In this document: piece after piece, positions 27,195 to 35,686 of the stretch | Layout of the letters: every line of letters begins with the position of its first letter | Position numbering within the stretch: position 1 is the stretch's first letter | The notes under the pieces: generated by a model | What the model saw: the letters and a program-made list of their open reading frames with translations, nothing else | Told to the model about the DNA's origin: nothing | The model's database searches: none | Position numbers and translations under genes: made by a program | NCBI RefSeq assembly: GCF_036046055.1 | Contig: NZ_CP107939.1 | Coordinates: 5,146,001 to 5,210,000 of the forward strand | Length of the DNA stretch: 64,000 nt | Origin: Nocardia sp. NBC_00403 | GTDB taxonomy: Bacteria; Actinomycetota; Actinomycetes; Mycobacteriales; Mycobacteriaceae | Direction of reading: 5' to 3'

Positions 27195-27482
27195 GTGCGT
27201 ATCAACGTGATCTGTGGCGGGGAGAGTGGCGAGCGAGATGTATCAATGTCTTCCGGTGCGGCCGCTGTCCAATCCCTTTGGAGATGGGGCATGAGGTCAC
27301 GCTCATCGACCTTGCGGCCGAATTGCCGATACTGGCGGGACCATTGCGGTTTCCAGCCGCACTTCCTCCCTATCATGTGACGAACAATCCGCCAGATATC
27401 GAGCAGCAGCGGCTATGGCGTCGCAACATCGCGGCGTCGCTGCTCGACGAGGAAGTCCTCGCGTGCCTAACATGACGCAGAT
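27195..27482 (+). pseudogene. N-terminal part of ATP-grasp ligase, two frameshifts
   Basis: Translation gives RINVICGGESGERDVSMSSG in one frame from a GTG at 27195. Similarity to the N-terminal domain of D-Ala-D-Ala ligases continues as MGHEVTLIDLAAELPI in a second frame from about 27282, then returns to the first frame near 27465 (HDADMTYVAVHGGWGEDG). The two shifts cancel. Together with the downstream frame the gene would have 357 codons, the usual ligase length. Either the gene is recently damaged or two single-base sequence errors are present. Confidence 0.6.
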
Positions 27483-28265
27483 ATGACTTACGTTGCGGTG
27501 CACGGCGGATGGGGGGAGGACGGGCATTTGCAGTCGTGGCTCGAAATGCTGGGTGTTCCGTTCACCGGCCCCCGCAGCGATGCCTGTTCTGCCGCATGGC
27601 ACAAGTCGCGAGCCCTTGCGATCCTTCAGGTCGCGTCCGTGCCGACGGCGCCCCGTGTTATTTATCGAGCGAATGATCCGGTTGCCGAGTCGGAGGTGCG
27701 GCGGATTCTCGGTGATGGACCGGCCGTCGTGAAGCCGGCGACTGGAGGCTCCAGCGTCAATATTTCTGCCGTTCGTGGAATCGAAGAGCTCCACTTGCTC
27801 GACGACTTGGCTGCATCGGAGGGGGAACTGCTTGTGGAGTCATACCTTTCCGGCAGGGAGTTCACGGTGGGAGTGTTGGGAGAAGAAGTATTCCCTGTCG
27901 TTGAAATACTGTTGGCATCTTCACTATTCGACTATCAGGCCAAGTATCAGATAGGTGCGGTCACTGAAGTGTGTCCCGCTGAGATATCCTCAGAATTTTC
28001 TGAGCAGTTGCAGGAAATTGCGATGCGCGCGCATCGAGCGCTGGGTTTTTGTCGGTACTCGTACTCCCGCATCGACTTTCGCTGCGACGCCGATGGAATG
28101 CCGGTGTGCTTGGAGGTCAACGCTCTTCCAGGCCTCACCCCGGGCAGCTTGCTGCCCTTGGCTGCGTCCAGGGTCGGATTGTCGTACTCGCAACTCACGG
28201 AACGCATCGTCGATCTCGGGGTGGGGAGAGTCGGTGGTGCTCTGGCTGTCAGGGCGCGTGGATGA
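27483..28265 (+). CDS. D-Ala-D-Ala ligase-like ATP-grasp ligase (C-terminal two thirds)
   Basis: A 260-residue open frame covering the central and ATP-grasp domains of a Ddl-family ligase. Visible are VAVHGGWGEDGHLQSWLE, the ATP-binding AVVKPATGGSSVNIS, LVESYLSGREFTVGVL, and the catalytic metal site CLEVNALPGLTPGSLLP. Ddl enzymes join two amino acids through an acyl-phosphate. A housekeeping copy is expected elsewhere, so this one probably makes an amide bond in the neighbouring metabolite pathway, as Ddl homologues do in some amino-acid antibiotic clusters. Whether it is active depends on the frameshifts in its 5' third. The ATG at 27483 is only the first start after the second shift. Confidence 0.75.
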   Translation: MTYVAVHGGWGEDGHLQSWLEMLGVPFTGPRSDACSAAWHKSRALAILQVASVPTAPRVIYRANDPVAESEVRRILGDGPAVVKPATGGSSVNISAVRGIEELHLLDDLAASEGELLVESYLSGREFTVGVLGEEVFPVVEILLASSLFDYQAKYQIGAVTEVCPAEISSEFSEQLQEIAMRAHRALGFCRYSYSRIDFRCDADGMPVCLEVNALPGLTPGSLLPLAASRVGLSYSQLTERIVDLGVGRVGGALAVRARG

Positions 28266-28329
28266 CACCGCACTGATCTGGCCATGACCTCATCGGCTCG
28301 TGCGGCCGTACCGTGAAGACACAGTCGTG

Positions 28330-28348
28330 TTAGGTTAGCATCACCTTA
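28330..28348 (+). promoter_or_regulatory. Third IdeR/DtxR-type iron box
   Basis: TTAGGTTAGCATCACCTTA matches 15 of 19 positions of the IdeR consensus, the best of the three in this locus, with an intact left half TTAGGTTAG. It lies 65 bases downstream of the ligase gene and upstream of a chain of very short reading frames, about 660 bases before the next clear gene. It may drive a small gene, a regulatory RNA or a lost gene. Confidence 0.65.
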
Positions 28349-28435
28349 GTTTGAATGGTATGCATGAACCGCTCGTCGATCGCTTCTGTGGTTTCGACGG
28401 GCCGCAGTCAGGGATGCCCTTCGACGCGGCAGGGA

Positions 28436-28464
28436 GTCGCCCTCTCGATGAGGGGGAGGGCGAC
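28436..28464. terminator. Hairpin, 9-bp perfect stem
   Basis: GTCGCCCTC and GAGGGCGAC pair across an 11-base loop, about 90 bases after the third iron box. It could be a terminator or an attenuator-like structure in a leader transcript. Confidence 0.4.
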
Positions 28465-28604
28465 GACCTTGTCCTACCGATGGTTGGGCGTCGGTCTCAG
28501 CGTCCCTTCGGATTCGAGCCTCAAAAGTCACGATCTGCGTACAACACTAAGTTTGCCTTGTCGAACCATGGTTATGTTCGGTGTGGTTCAGCTTGGGAGT
28601 GAAT

Positions 28605-28712
28605 GTGATTAAGCAGATGTTCGCTTCCGGTGCGCCTTCGGTTGCCGCTCAGTTGTTCGGTAGCGACTTGATCGGGGTGAGTGGGGGCTCGAAACCGGAA
28701 TCGGCGTCATGA
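28605..28712 (+). CDS. Candidate 35-residue small ORF
   Basis: A GTG preceded by GGGAG at 5 bases opens a 35-residue frame starting MIKQMFASGAPSVAAQLFG and ending in a Gly/Ser-rich tail. It has no recognised family. Its stop overlaps the ATG of another 35-residue frame. A small peptide under iron control is possible; it may also be a fragment of a decayed gene. No modification enzyme for a ribosomal peptide is seen nearby. Confidence 0.3.
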   Translation: MIKQMFASGAPSVAAQLFGSDLIGVSGGSKPESAS

Positions 28713-28816
28713 TTTTGGTCGCTTTCCTCGTGAAATCGCAACGGGACAACCTCGCCCGCAACGAATACATTGAACATGCCGGATCGGCCGAGGGTATGGG
28801 GCTGCCGAATTGTTAG
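28709..28816 (+). CDS. Candidate 35-residue small ORF, coupled to the previous one
   Basis: It begins MILVAFLVKSQRDNLARNEY at an ATG overlapping the previous stop (ATGA) and ends in a lone C-terminal Cys. A short hydrophobic N-terminus is followed by a charged segment. The same-size coupled arrangement hints at real translation, but no homologue is recognised and the opposite strand is also open here. Confidence 0.25.
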   Translation: MILVAFLVKSQRDNLARNEYIEHAGSAEGMGLPNC

Positions 28817-29006
28817 TGCAGCGCTGCAAGTCGTGAGCACCGGTTCACCGTCCCCCAGCGGGCTGTGAACACGCTGAGCGGCCCAACGTCACCACCTGCG
28901 GGAACAGTCGATCCTATGAAAACTGAAGCACTCTTTCAGCGTGCTCTCAGCGGTGGGTTGTCATGCTACAGATCGGGTCGGTATCGCACTGACGAAGAGA
29001 GGATCG

Positions 29007-29873
29007 ATGGTGAACAACACTGCTCGCAGTCTGCTGGTCGACTACAAGCTTCCCCAGGTCACGGTGATGTTCTGGGTGCTCAAGATCGCCGCGACCACGC
29101 TGGGGGAGACCGGTGGGGACCTGCTGGCGCAGACGCTCGGGCTCGGCTACGCGCAGGCGTCGCTGTTATTTCTTGCCATCTTCATAGTCGGTGTGCTGGT
29201 CCAATTGCGAGTGCGCCGATTCCATCCCGCGCTCTACTGGACGGTCATCGCCGCGACCAGCACGGCGGGCACGACGATGTCGGACCTGATCAACAGGGGG
29301 CCCGGCTCGGACACATCTACCGACGGCGGACTCGGCTACGGCGTCGGCGCGATCATTCTCATCTCCGGATTGGTCACCGTCTTCGTGATCTGGAAGTTCA
29401 GCGGGCAGACGTTCGACGTCGCGAACATCACCACCGTGCGCGGCGAAGTGCTGTACTGGGCCGCGATCCTGCTGTCCAATACCCTGGGGACTTCCCTCGG
29501 CGATTATCTGTCCGATAGTTCGGGACTCGGATACTGGGGCAGCGCCATGCTCATCGCTGTCATCATGGTCGTCATCTCGGCCGCTCACTACTTCACCGGG
29601 CTCTCCGGTGTCCTGCTTTTCTGGATGGCCTTCGTGCTGACCCGCCCGCTCGGCGCGACTGCTGGCGACTGGCTGTCCAAACCACACGCCAGTGGTGGCC
29701 TCGCGCTCGGCACGTACGGAACTTCCGCGGCATTGCTGGCGATTCTGGTATTGGGGATTACCTACAGCTATCGAAAGAATCGTCGTACGATGGTAATCGA
29801 GCCGAGCGACGTCGAGTCTGCGCTGATCAATGGCAGCGACACTACGTCCGAGACTTCGGGGTCCAGGCGGTAG
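29007..29873 (+). CDS. COG4705 family membrane protein
   Basis: A 288-residue integral membrane protein with about eight helices, of the uncharacterised COG4705 family. Repeated motifs such as KIAATTLGETGGDLLAQTLGLGY, NTLGTSLGDYLSDSSGLGYWG and TRPLGATAGDWLSK show internal repetition (a T-x-G-x-x-GD unit recurs four times), suggesting four homologous helix pairs. The ATG at 29007 follows AGAGGA. The function is unknown. A second family member follows in tandem. The third iron box lies 660 bases upstream. Confidence 0.82.
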   Translation: MVNNTARSLLVDYKLPQVTVMFWVLKIAATTLGETGGDLLAQTLGLGYAQASLLFLAIFIVGVLVQLRVRRFHPALYWTVIAATSTAGTTMSDLINRGPGSDTSTDGGLGYGVGAIILISGLVTVFVIWKFSGQTFDVANITTVRGEVLYWAAILLSNTLGTSLGDYLSDSSGLGYWGSAMLIAVIMVVISAAHYFTGLSGVLLFWMAFVLTRPLGATAGDWLSKPHASGGLALGTYGTSAALLAILVLGITYSYRKNRRTMVIEPSDVESALINGSDTTSETSGSRR

Positions 29874-30064
29874 CGGTCTTTCGGACATGTACCAGATCCG
29901 CCACGAGTGGACTATCGGGCGGTGCGATCCTGTCGGGCTTGCCGGTGTTCGAGTCGTGGATCTTGTAGGGCATCGGTGTGCTGCGGCTGACCGCGGCCGG
30001 GCTGAATGCACGCGCCTTCGGCTCTCAACGTCTCTTCAGCGAGCTGTCGTTACAGTCCCGCGTT

Positions 30065-31318
30065 GTGAGCGAGACAACGAGATCCGAGGCCGCTGCGGTC
30101 CACGTGCTGTTGAGCAAGGTGCCCGCGGTTACGGTGTGGTTCTGGATCATCAAGATCCTGTGCACGACCGTGGGAGAGAGCGTCGCCGACTGGATCAACG
30201 TGACGTTGGGTGTCGGTCTGAGCCTTACCGCTGTTATTTTTACGCTCGTGCTCGCCGCGGTGCTGGGGTGGCAGTTGCGTCTGGACCGCTATGTGCCGTT
30301 CGTCTATTGGCTTTCGGTCGTCGTGCTGAGCGTGACGGGCACCCTGTACACCGACATCCTCACCGACAATCGGGGTGTTCCGCTCGCACTGAGCACCGGC
30401 ATCTTCACGGCGGTTCTGGTCATCGTCTTCGGGATGTGGTTCGCTCGGGAGCAGACACTGTCGATCCACAGCATCGTCACACTGCCGAGAGAGCTGTTCT
30501 ATTGGCTCGCGGTCCTTGTCACCTTCGCCCTCGGCACGGCGGCTGGTGACTGGACATTGGAACTGACCGGTTGGGGGCCTGGTACTTCGGTACTTCTGCC
30601 GGTCGGCTTGATCATCGCGATCGTGATCGGCCGGCGGCTGGGTGCGAACGCGGTGCTGTCGTTCTGGCTCGCCTACATTCTGACCCGCCCGCTAGGGGCG
30701 AACCTCGGCGACTGGCTCGCGTCCCCGGCGACCGATCACGGCCTCGGAGTGGGTACTGCCGCCACCAGCGTGATCTTCCTCGCCGCGATCCTCGCATCGG
30801 TGGTGTACCTGACCCGCACCCACCGCGATGTCATCGCGGCGGCAGAACGGACCCACACACCGACCGTGACCACGCGTCCGGATCGTGAGCGGGTCATGAT
30901 CGGCTACTACGTCGCAGTCGCTGTCGCGACGGGTGCGTTACTCGTGTGGGCCGCCGCACAGCCGCACGCAACAGTGACGAGCGAGGACGACGCCACAGCG
31001 GCGCCCGAGGTCACGTCACTGTCTTCAGGCGAGGCGACAACGCATTTCCCGCAGGTAGAAGTAGCGAAGTTCCGTACCATTGCCCAGGACACACTTCTGA
31101 AAGTTCAAGCTGGCGACCAGGCCGGCGCGAAGGCCCAGATCAAGGACCTCGAAACTGCATGGGACGACGACGAGGCAACCCTGCGTTCCCTGGACAAGAA
31201 CGCATGGAACGCGCTGGATGAGCAGATCGACAGCGCCCTGAAGGCGGTACGGGCCGGCAAACCCGACAACGCGACCGAGACGAAGGCTCTCACCGCGCTA
31301 TTGACCGCACTTGGTTGA
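30065..31318 (+). CDS. COG4705 family membrane protein with C-terminal extracellular domain
   Basis: About 417 residues. The N-terminal 255 residues repeat the T-x-G-x-x-GD membrane unit of the preceding gene (CTTVGESVADW, GTAAGDWTL, TRPLGANLGDWL). A further helix (IGYYVAVAVATGALLVWAA) then carries an extracellular domain of about 110 residues with helical heptad-like composition (LKVQAGDQAGAKAQIKDLETAWDDDE and onward). The GTG start at 30065 is chosen because it aligns with the sister protein; an earlier GTG at 29978 is possible. The two genes look like a tandem duplication with one copy gaining the domain. Function unknown. Confidence 0.78.
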   Translation: MSETTRSEAAAVHVLLSKVPAVTVWFWIIKILCTTVGESVADWINVTLGVGLSLTAVIFTLVLAAVLGWQLRLDRYVPFVYWLSVVVLSVTGTLYTDILTDNRGVPLALSTGIFTAVLVIVFGMWFAREQTLSIHSIVTLPRELFYWLAVLVTFALGTAAGDWTLELTGWGPGTSVLLPVGLIIAIVIGRRLGANAVLSFWLAYILTRPLGANLGDWLASPATDHGLGVGTAATSVIFLAAILASVVYLTRTHRDVIAAAERTHTPTVTTRPDRERVMIGYYVAVAVATGALLVWAAAQPHATVTSEDDATAAPEVTSLSSGEATTHFPQVEVAKFRTIAQDTLLKVQAGDQAGAKAQIKDLETAWDDDEATLRSLDKNAWNALDEQIDSALKAVRAGKPDNATETKALTALLTALG

Positions 31319-31444
31319 GACGACGCCGACAGCCGAATCCGGCTCGCGAAATGTTCGGCTTACTCGCCGGAGTTCGACGCGTGAGTTGTAATGGCCTGAT
31401 TATCAACAAGATTGTGCAGTCGGTGCGTGCAGACGAGGAGAGGG

Positions 31445-32389
31445 ATGTGGTCGGTAATGACGTCGACAGTTCGTCTCGCAGCCGCGGTCGGCTCGATTGT
31501 GGCGATCGCGATATCGATGTCCGCGTCCGCACGGCAACCTGCCGCGTCCACGATTGCCGACCTGATCTATGCGTCGGTCGACGGTAGCGACCTGAGACTC
31601 GATCTGTATCTGCCGGCCACCACCGGACCAGCACCGCTGGTCGTGTACTTCCATGGCGGTGGATGGTCGAGCGGTTCGCGGAAGAACTATGGAAAGCTAC
31701 GATGGCAGGCCGACGAGCGAACACCGTTCGCACAATTGGTCGCGGCCGGTTACGCGGTGGCAGCCGTGGACTATCGCCTCAGTAGTCAGGCGCAGTGGCC
31801 CGCCCAGATCTTCGACGCGAAGGCCGCGGTGCGGTGGCTGCGCGCCAGTGCCGAAATCTATCGCATCGACCCGAATCATGTTGCAGCGTGGGGAGATTCG
31901 GCCGGTGGCTATGTCGCGGCGATGCTGGGCACCTCGGGTGATGTACCCGAACTCGAAGGGAGCGAGGGCAGTGCCGGTTACTCGAGCCGAGTGCAGGCGG
32001 TCGCCGATTGGTTCGGCCCCATTGATCTGCTCAGCATCGACGATCAAGCCCTCGATGATGGTCGCCGCAGGATTCATCTCGCGGAGGGTTCTGGAGAGTC
32101 GTTGCTACTGGGTTGTGTCGCCACTGCGTGTCCCGAGCGGGCCCGCGCTGCCAGTCCGATCAGCTACGTCAGTCGCGATGATCCACCAGTCCTGTTGCAG
32201 CACGGGCGTTTCGACCATGTGGTGCCTTTCGGTCAAAGTGTTGAATTTCGTGATGCGTTGAACCGCGCAGGGGTGCGTACCGAATTCCACGCCTACGACT
32301 GTGATCACGAATTCGAGGGGGTCGACGCACCGCCGAAGGAGATCCGCGCTGCGTTGATTACCTTTCTCGGGCGGACCTTCGGGCGTTGA
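31445..32389 (+). CDS. Secreted alpha/beta hydrolase (esterase)
   Basis: About 314 residues with a signal segment (VRLAAAVGSIVAIAISMSASA), then the BD-FAE/HSL-like esterase fold. HGGGW is the oxyanion motif, GDSAGGYVAAML holds the nucleophile serine, DPPVLLQHGRFDHVVPF the acid and CDHEFEG the histidine. The layout is that of small extracellular carboxylesterases acting on acetylated sugars or lipids. The ATG at 31445 has AGGAG 4 bases upstream; an ATG four codons later is an alternative. It is transcribed in the same direction as the preceding membrane proteins with a 126-base gap. Confidence 0.88.
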   Translation: MWSVMTSTVRLAAAVGSIVAIAISMSASARQPAASTIADLIYASVDGSDLRLDLYLPATTGPAPLVVYFHGGGWSSGSRKNYGKLRWQADERTPFAQLVAAGYAVAAVDYRLSSQAQWPAQIFDAKAAVRWLRASAEIYRIDPNHVAAWGDSAGGYVAAMLGTSGDVPELEGSEGSAGYSSRVQAVADWFGPIDLLSIDDQALDDGRRRIHLAEGSGESLLLGCVATACPERARAASPISYVSRDDPPVLLQHGRFDHVVPFGQSVEFRDALNRAGVRTEFHAYDCDHEFEGVDAPPKEIRAALITFLGRTFGR

Positions 32390-32686
32390 CACAGCATCTG
32401 GTGACGGCCGCAGACGTGCAGTCACCGACTACAGCAGCACTGAGTTCAGTGAGTGGTGACGAGTTCAGCAGGGTAGCGGCGGTCATAGTCGGTGCGCCCT
32501 TGCTGTTGGTCGGTGACGAGGTCTTTGCCCGGGGGCTTGCGGCCTGGTCAGGGCAAGTCCGTCGCCCTATAGGCGATGATGGGGCGTGATGCGAAAACGA
32601 GCATGTCGAACGCAGGTGTTGTGTCGGATCCCCGACGCCGACTGCTCGCCCGCGGTGCGCGCGGCCCGTCGTCGGGGACTGGCCCA

Positions 32687-33361
32687 GTGAGGGTCTTGCT
32701 GGTAGAGGACGAAGAGCTATTGGCCGAAACTGTGCGTCGTGGACTGGAGTTGGAAGGGTTCGTGGTGCAGGTGGCCGCCACCGGGCCCGACGGACTGTGG
32801 CTTGCGACCGAAGAGCGCTTCGACATCATTGTGCTCGACATCATGCTGCCCGGTCTGAGCGGGTACGAAGTGCTGCGACGGATCCGCACTCGGGATGTGC
32901 AGACACCAGTGTTGATGCTGACTGCCAAGAACGGGGATCACGAGGAGGCGGACGCACTGGATCTCGGTGCGGACGACTATCTGACGAAGCCATTTTCGTT
33001 CGTGGTTCTGATCGCGAGAGTGCGCGCGTTGTTGCGGCGGCAGACTCCGCAGCAGCGGCCGATCCTGAGCGCTGGTGATTTGGTGTTGGATCCGGCGAGG
33101 CGTTCGGTTCGACGCGGCGCGGTGGCGTTGACGCTCACCCCGCGGGAGTTCGCGCTACTGGAATTCTTGTTGCGGCGCAAAGGGGTTGTGGTCAGTAAGC
33201 AGGAGATCCTGCGGAATGTGTGGGACGCGCACTACGAGGGTCCGGAGAACGTGGTCGAGGTGTACGTGGGGTATCTGCGCAAGAAGATCGACGTGCCGTT
33301 CGGTCGGTCTGTCATCGAAACCCACCGTGGGGTGGGTTACCGGCTCGCCGAGAATGGTTGA
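32687..33361 (+). CDS. OmpR-family response regulator
   Basis: A 224-residue two-component regulator. The receiver domain has the acidic pocket EDEE (7-10), the phosphoacceptor Asp51 in VLDIMLPGLSGYE, the switch Thr near 79 and Lys101 in LTKPFS. The C-terminal winged helix has LTPREFALLEFLLRRKG and the recognition helix region NVVEVYVGYLRKKI. The GTG start giving MRVLLVEDEE has GGGGA upstream; the frame runs further 5' without similarity. Its presumed kinase gene follows in the opposite orientation with only 16 bases between the stops, an uncommon arrangement. Confidence 0.92.
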   Translation: MRVLLVEDEELLAETVRRGLELEGFVVQVAATGPDGLWLATEERFDIIVLDIMLPGLSGYEVLRRIRTRDVQTPVLMLTAKNGDHEEADALDLGADDYLTKPFSFVVLIARVRALLRRQTPQQRPILSAGDLVLDPARRSVRRGAVALTLTPREFALLEFLLRRKGVVVSKQEILRNVWDAHYEGPENVVEVYVGYLRKKIDVPFGRSVIETHRGVGYRLAENG

Positions 33362-33377
33362 GTGATCGGCTCGTTGA

Positions 33378-34754
33378 CTATGTGGGGTGTTGGTCGATGG
33401 GGAGCTCGACCACGACGCGGGTTCCGCCGTGCGGCCCATCCTCGATGGTGACCGAGCCGTGGTGGGCGGCGACCAGCTGGGCAACGATCGCCAGTCCCAA
33501 TCCGGTACCGCCGGAATTGCGGGAGCGGTCGTCTTGCAGCCTGACGAAGCGTTCGAATACGCGTGCGCGGTCGCTGATCGGGATGCCGGGCCCGTCGTCA
33601 TCGACAATGAAAAGCGCTCGCCGGTCGGTGGCTCGGGTGGTGAGCACGACACGTGATTTGCTGTGGGTGGCGGCGTTGTCCGCCAGATTGCGCAGCACGC
33701 GTTCGAGCGCCTGCTGATTGCCGGTCAGCCGGACCGGGTGCAGATCGGTGGTGACGTGCAGTGCCGGGTGATGGTGACGCAGCAGCGCGGCCGCTGTGGC
33801 AGCCAGGTCGTCGAGGTCGACGTCGGTGGTGCGCAGTGCGAGTCCATGCTCGTCGGTTGCGGCCAAGGTCAGCAGATCCTCGATCAGGTGGCGCATCCGC
33901 TCGGCTTCGGGGAGCAGGGTGGTGGCGATCAGTTCGCGGTCGACGAAGTCGGGATGGTCGCGGCCGACCTCGAGTGCTGCGATCATCGTGGCCAGCGGGC
34001 TACGCAACTCGTGGGAGGCGTCCCCGACGAAGCGGCGTTGTGCATCGCGTCCCGCCTGCACGCGGTCCAACATCGCATTCATCGTCGCGGCAAGTCGGGC
34101 GATCTCATCCTGGGCGACAGGGACCGGGACTCGCTCGGCGAGCCGTTCGGCGCCGATGCTTGCGACGTGCGCGCGGATTGCCTCGACCGATGCCAAGGAT
34201 CGGCCGACCAGTGTGTAGGTGGCGGACGCGGCGGCCAGGACGACCACCGGTCCGCACAAGGCGATGCCGATAGTGACCTCCTTGAGGGTGTCCTCGACCG
34301 GTTCACCGCTTGTGGCTGCCAGCACGGTGAACGTGCCTGACGAGGCGTCCAGCGTCCTGGCCGACGCACGCAGATCGGCCTCGCCACCGAGCGATCGGCC
34401 GGTGGTCACTGCAGAATCCGGCACAGCGATCAACGCACCCGAGGGCGCGCCCCCGGAGGATCGCACAACCGTGCCCGTCGCATCGAGAATCTGGACGACA
34501 TCGATGTGCCCCTCGGTAGTGAACAGCCCGGGACTGAGATCGGCGGGTCCTGAGCCGACGAGTTGCGCAGCGATGTCATCGACCCGGGCGCTGGTGGCGG
34601 CGTCGAGGGAGCCGATCAGCGATCGGTGCAACAGCCACAGCCACGCAATCGCGCCCACACCGAGCACGATGGCCACAACGCCGGCGCAGATCAGGGCCGA
34701 ACGAACACGTAGCCCCCAGCGCGAGGGGCGTACGACGACCTCGAAAGAGTGCAT
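33378..34754 (-). CDS. Two-component sensor histidine kinase
   Basis: A 458-residue membrane kinase. The first helix is at about 17-41, followed by an extracytoplasmic sensor of about 115 residues, a second helix at about 160-183, a HAMP domain, and a HisKA domain with His248 in VGDASHELRSPLATM. The ATPase domain has N-box RNLADNAATHS, DDDGPGIP and GGTGLGLAIV. The sensor part resembles no known ligand domain that I can name. The ATG at 34754 gives a normal N-terminus; the open frame continues upstream without similarity. It faces the response-regulator gene end to end. Confidence 0.92.
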   Translation of the reverse strand: MHSFEVVVRPSRWGLRVRSALICAGVVAIVLGVGAIAWLWLLHRSLIGSLDAATSARVDDIAAQLVGSGPADLSPGLFTTEGHIDVVQILDATGTVVRSSGGAPSGALIAVPDSAVTTGRSLGGEADLRASARTLDASSGTFTVLAATSGEPVEDTLKEVTIGIALCGPVVVLAAASATYTLVGRSLASVEAIRAHVASIGAERLAERVPVPVAQDEIARLAATMNAMLDRVQAGRDAQRRFVGDASHELRSPLATMIAALEVGRDHPDFVDRELIATTLLPEAERMRHLIEDLLTLAATDEHGLALRTTDVDLDDLAATAAALLRHHHPALHVTTDLHPVRLTGNQQALERVLRNLADNAATHSKSRVVLTTRATDRRALFIVDDDGPGIPISDRARVFERFVRLQDDRSRNSGGTGLGLAIVAQLVAAHHGSVTIEDGPHGGTRVVVELPIDQHPT

Positions 34755-34827
34755 GCAGCAATCATCGTCCACCAAGGTTGCTGCGCCGGACACTCTCTCA
34801 GCGTGTTCACAGCGAACAAGGAACACG

Positions 34828-35550
34828 GTGGCAACCATGGCAACCACTGCTGATCCCAGCCATCGGAGACGGACTGCACTGATCGCCGAGGACCTGTTGT
34901 GGCTGTTACTGGACGACGAGTCCGGTGACATGCTGATCGATCGGATCAGTATCTCCGGGGTCCTGGCCGGAGCGCTTCTGGTCGAGTTGACCTTGCCGAC
35001 GCCGGCGACATCAGTTCCGCTGGTCCGAATCAGCGGGGCGGGTGAGCTGGTGAAACCGGGCAGATTGGTGTGTGCTGACACGGGCGGCTTCCCGACCGAC
35101 CCGATCCTGGTCGATGCGATGGCTGCGATCGAGGCGGTACCGTGCACACCCAAGCAGGTGATCCAGAAGCTCGAGCGCGGCCTGCACAAGCCACTGCTGG
35201 CTCGCCTTTCCGCTGACGAGCGGGTGTATCGCAACAGGTCCCGACTGGCAGGGGGCATACCGTGGACGAGTTGGCCGACTCTCGACCAACGGGGCAAAGA
35301 CGTGCTACGCAGGCCGCTGCAACGGGCGCTCCTGGACGGCCAGCCGCCCGATCCACGCACCGCTGCGCTGATCGCGTTGCTGCGCATCGTGCATGCACTG
35401 CCGCAGCAGTGCCCTGGATGGCGTCGCAGCATCATCGAGGAGTGCGCCGATCGACTCGTGGCCGGGTGCAACCCGCTTGTTTCTTCGCCCGTCGACGCGG
35501 TCCAAGCCGCAGTGTGCGACACCTACGCGGGGGCCTACCTGATCCTGTGA
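34828..35550 (+). CDS. GPP34 (GOLPH3/Vps74-like) family protein
   Basis: About 240 residues of the GPP34 family, whose eukaryotic members bind phosphatidylinositol 4-phosphate at the Golgi; bacterial members, frequent in actinobacteria, are of unknown role. The N-terminal LIAEDLLWLLLDDESG followed by GVLAGALLVELTL is diagnostic, and the VRISGAGELVKPGRLVCAD region matches the second helical layer. A GTG at 34828 is favoured by AAGGA upstream; an ATG three codons later is an alternative. It shares a 73-base divergent promoter region with the histidine kinase gene. Confidence 0.85.
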   Translation: MATMATTADPSHRRRTALIAEDLLWLLLDDESGDMLIDRISISGVLAGALLVELTLPTPATSVPLVRISGAGELVKPGRLVCADTGGFPTDPILVDAMAAIEAVPCTPKQVIQKLERGLHKPLLARLSADERVYRNRSRLAGGIPWTSWPTLDQRGKDVLRRPLQRALLDGQPPDPRTAALIALLRIVHALPQQCPGWRRSIIEECADRLVAGCNPLVSSPVDAVQAAVCDTYAGAYLIL

Positions 35551-35686
35551 CCTAGTGGGAGCGGAGGCCGCAGTTGGAACGTGATGCTGAGTGCCACTGT
35601 TCGGCGCGGCCGGTCGGCAGTGCTGCACGGTCGTGCACGACGCGAAAACATTGCCCGGCCGAGCGCATAGCAATGCCGAATTGCGC

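Noticed and set aside
28605..28816. Ribosomal-peptide (RiPP) precursor next to a D-Ala-D-Ala-type ATP-grasp enzyme
   Set aside because: The ligase is of the Ddl type, not a graspetide ligase. No radical SAM, YcaO, lanthionine or protease gene is nearby. The short frames are kept only as small ORFs.
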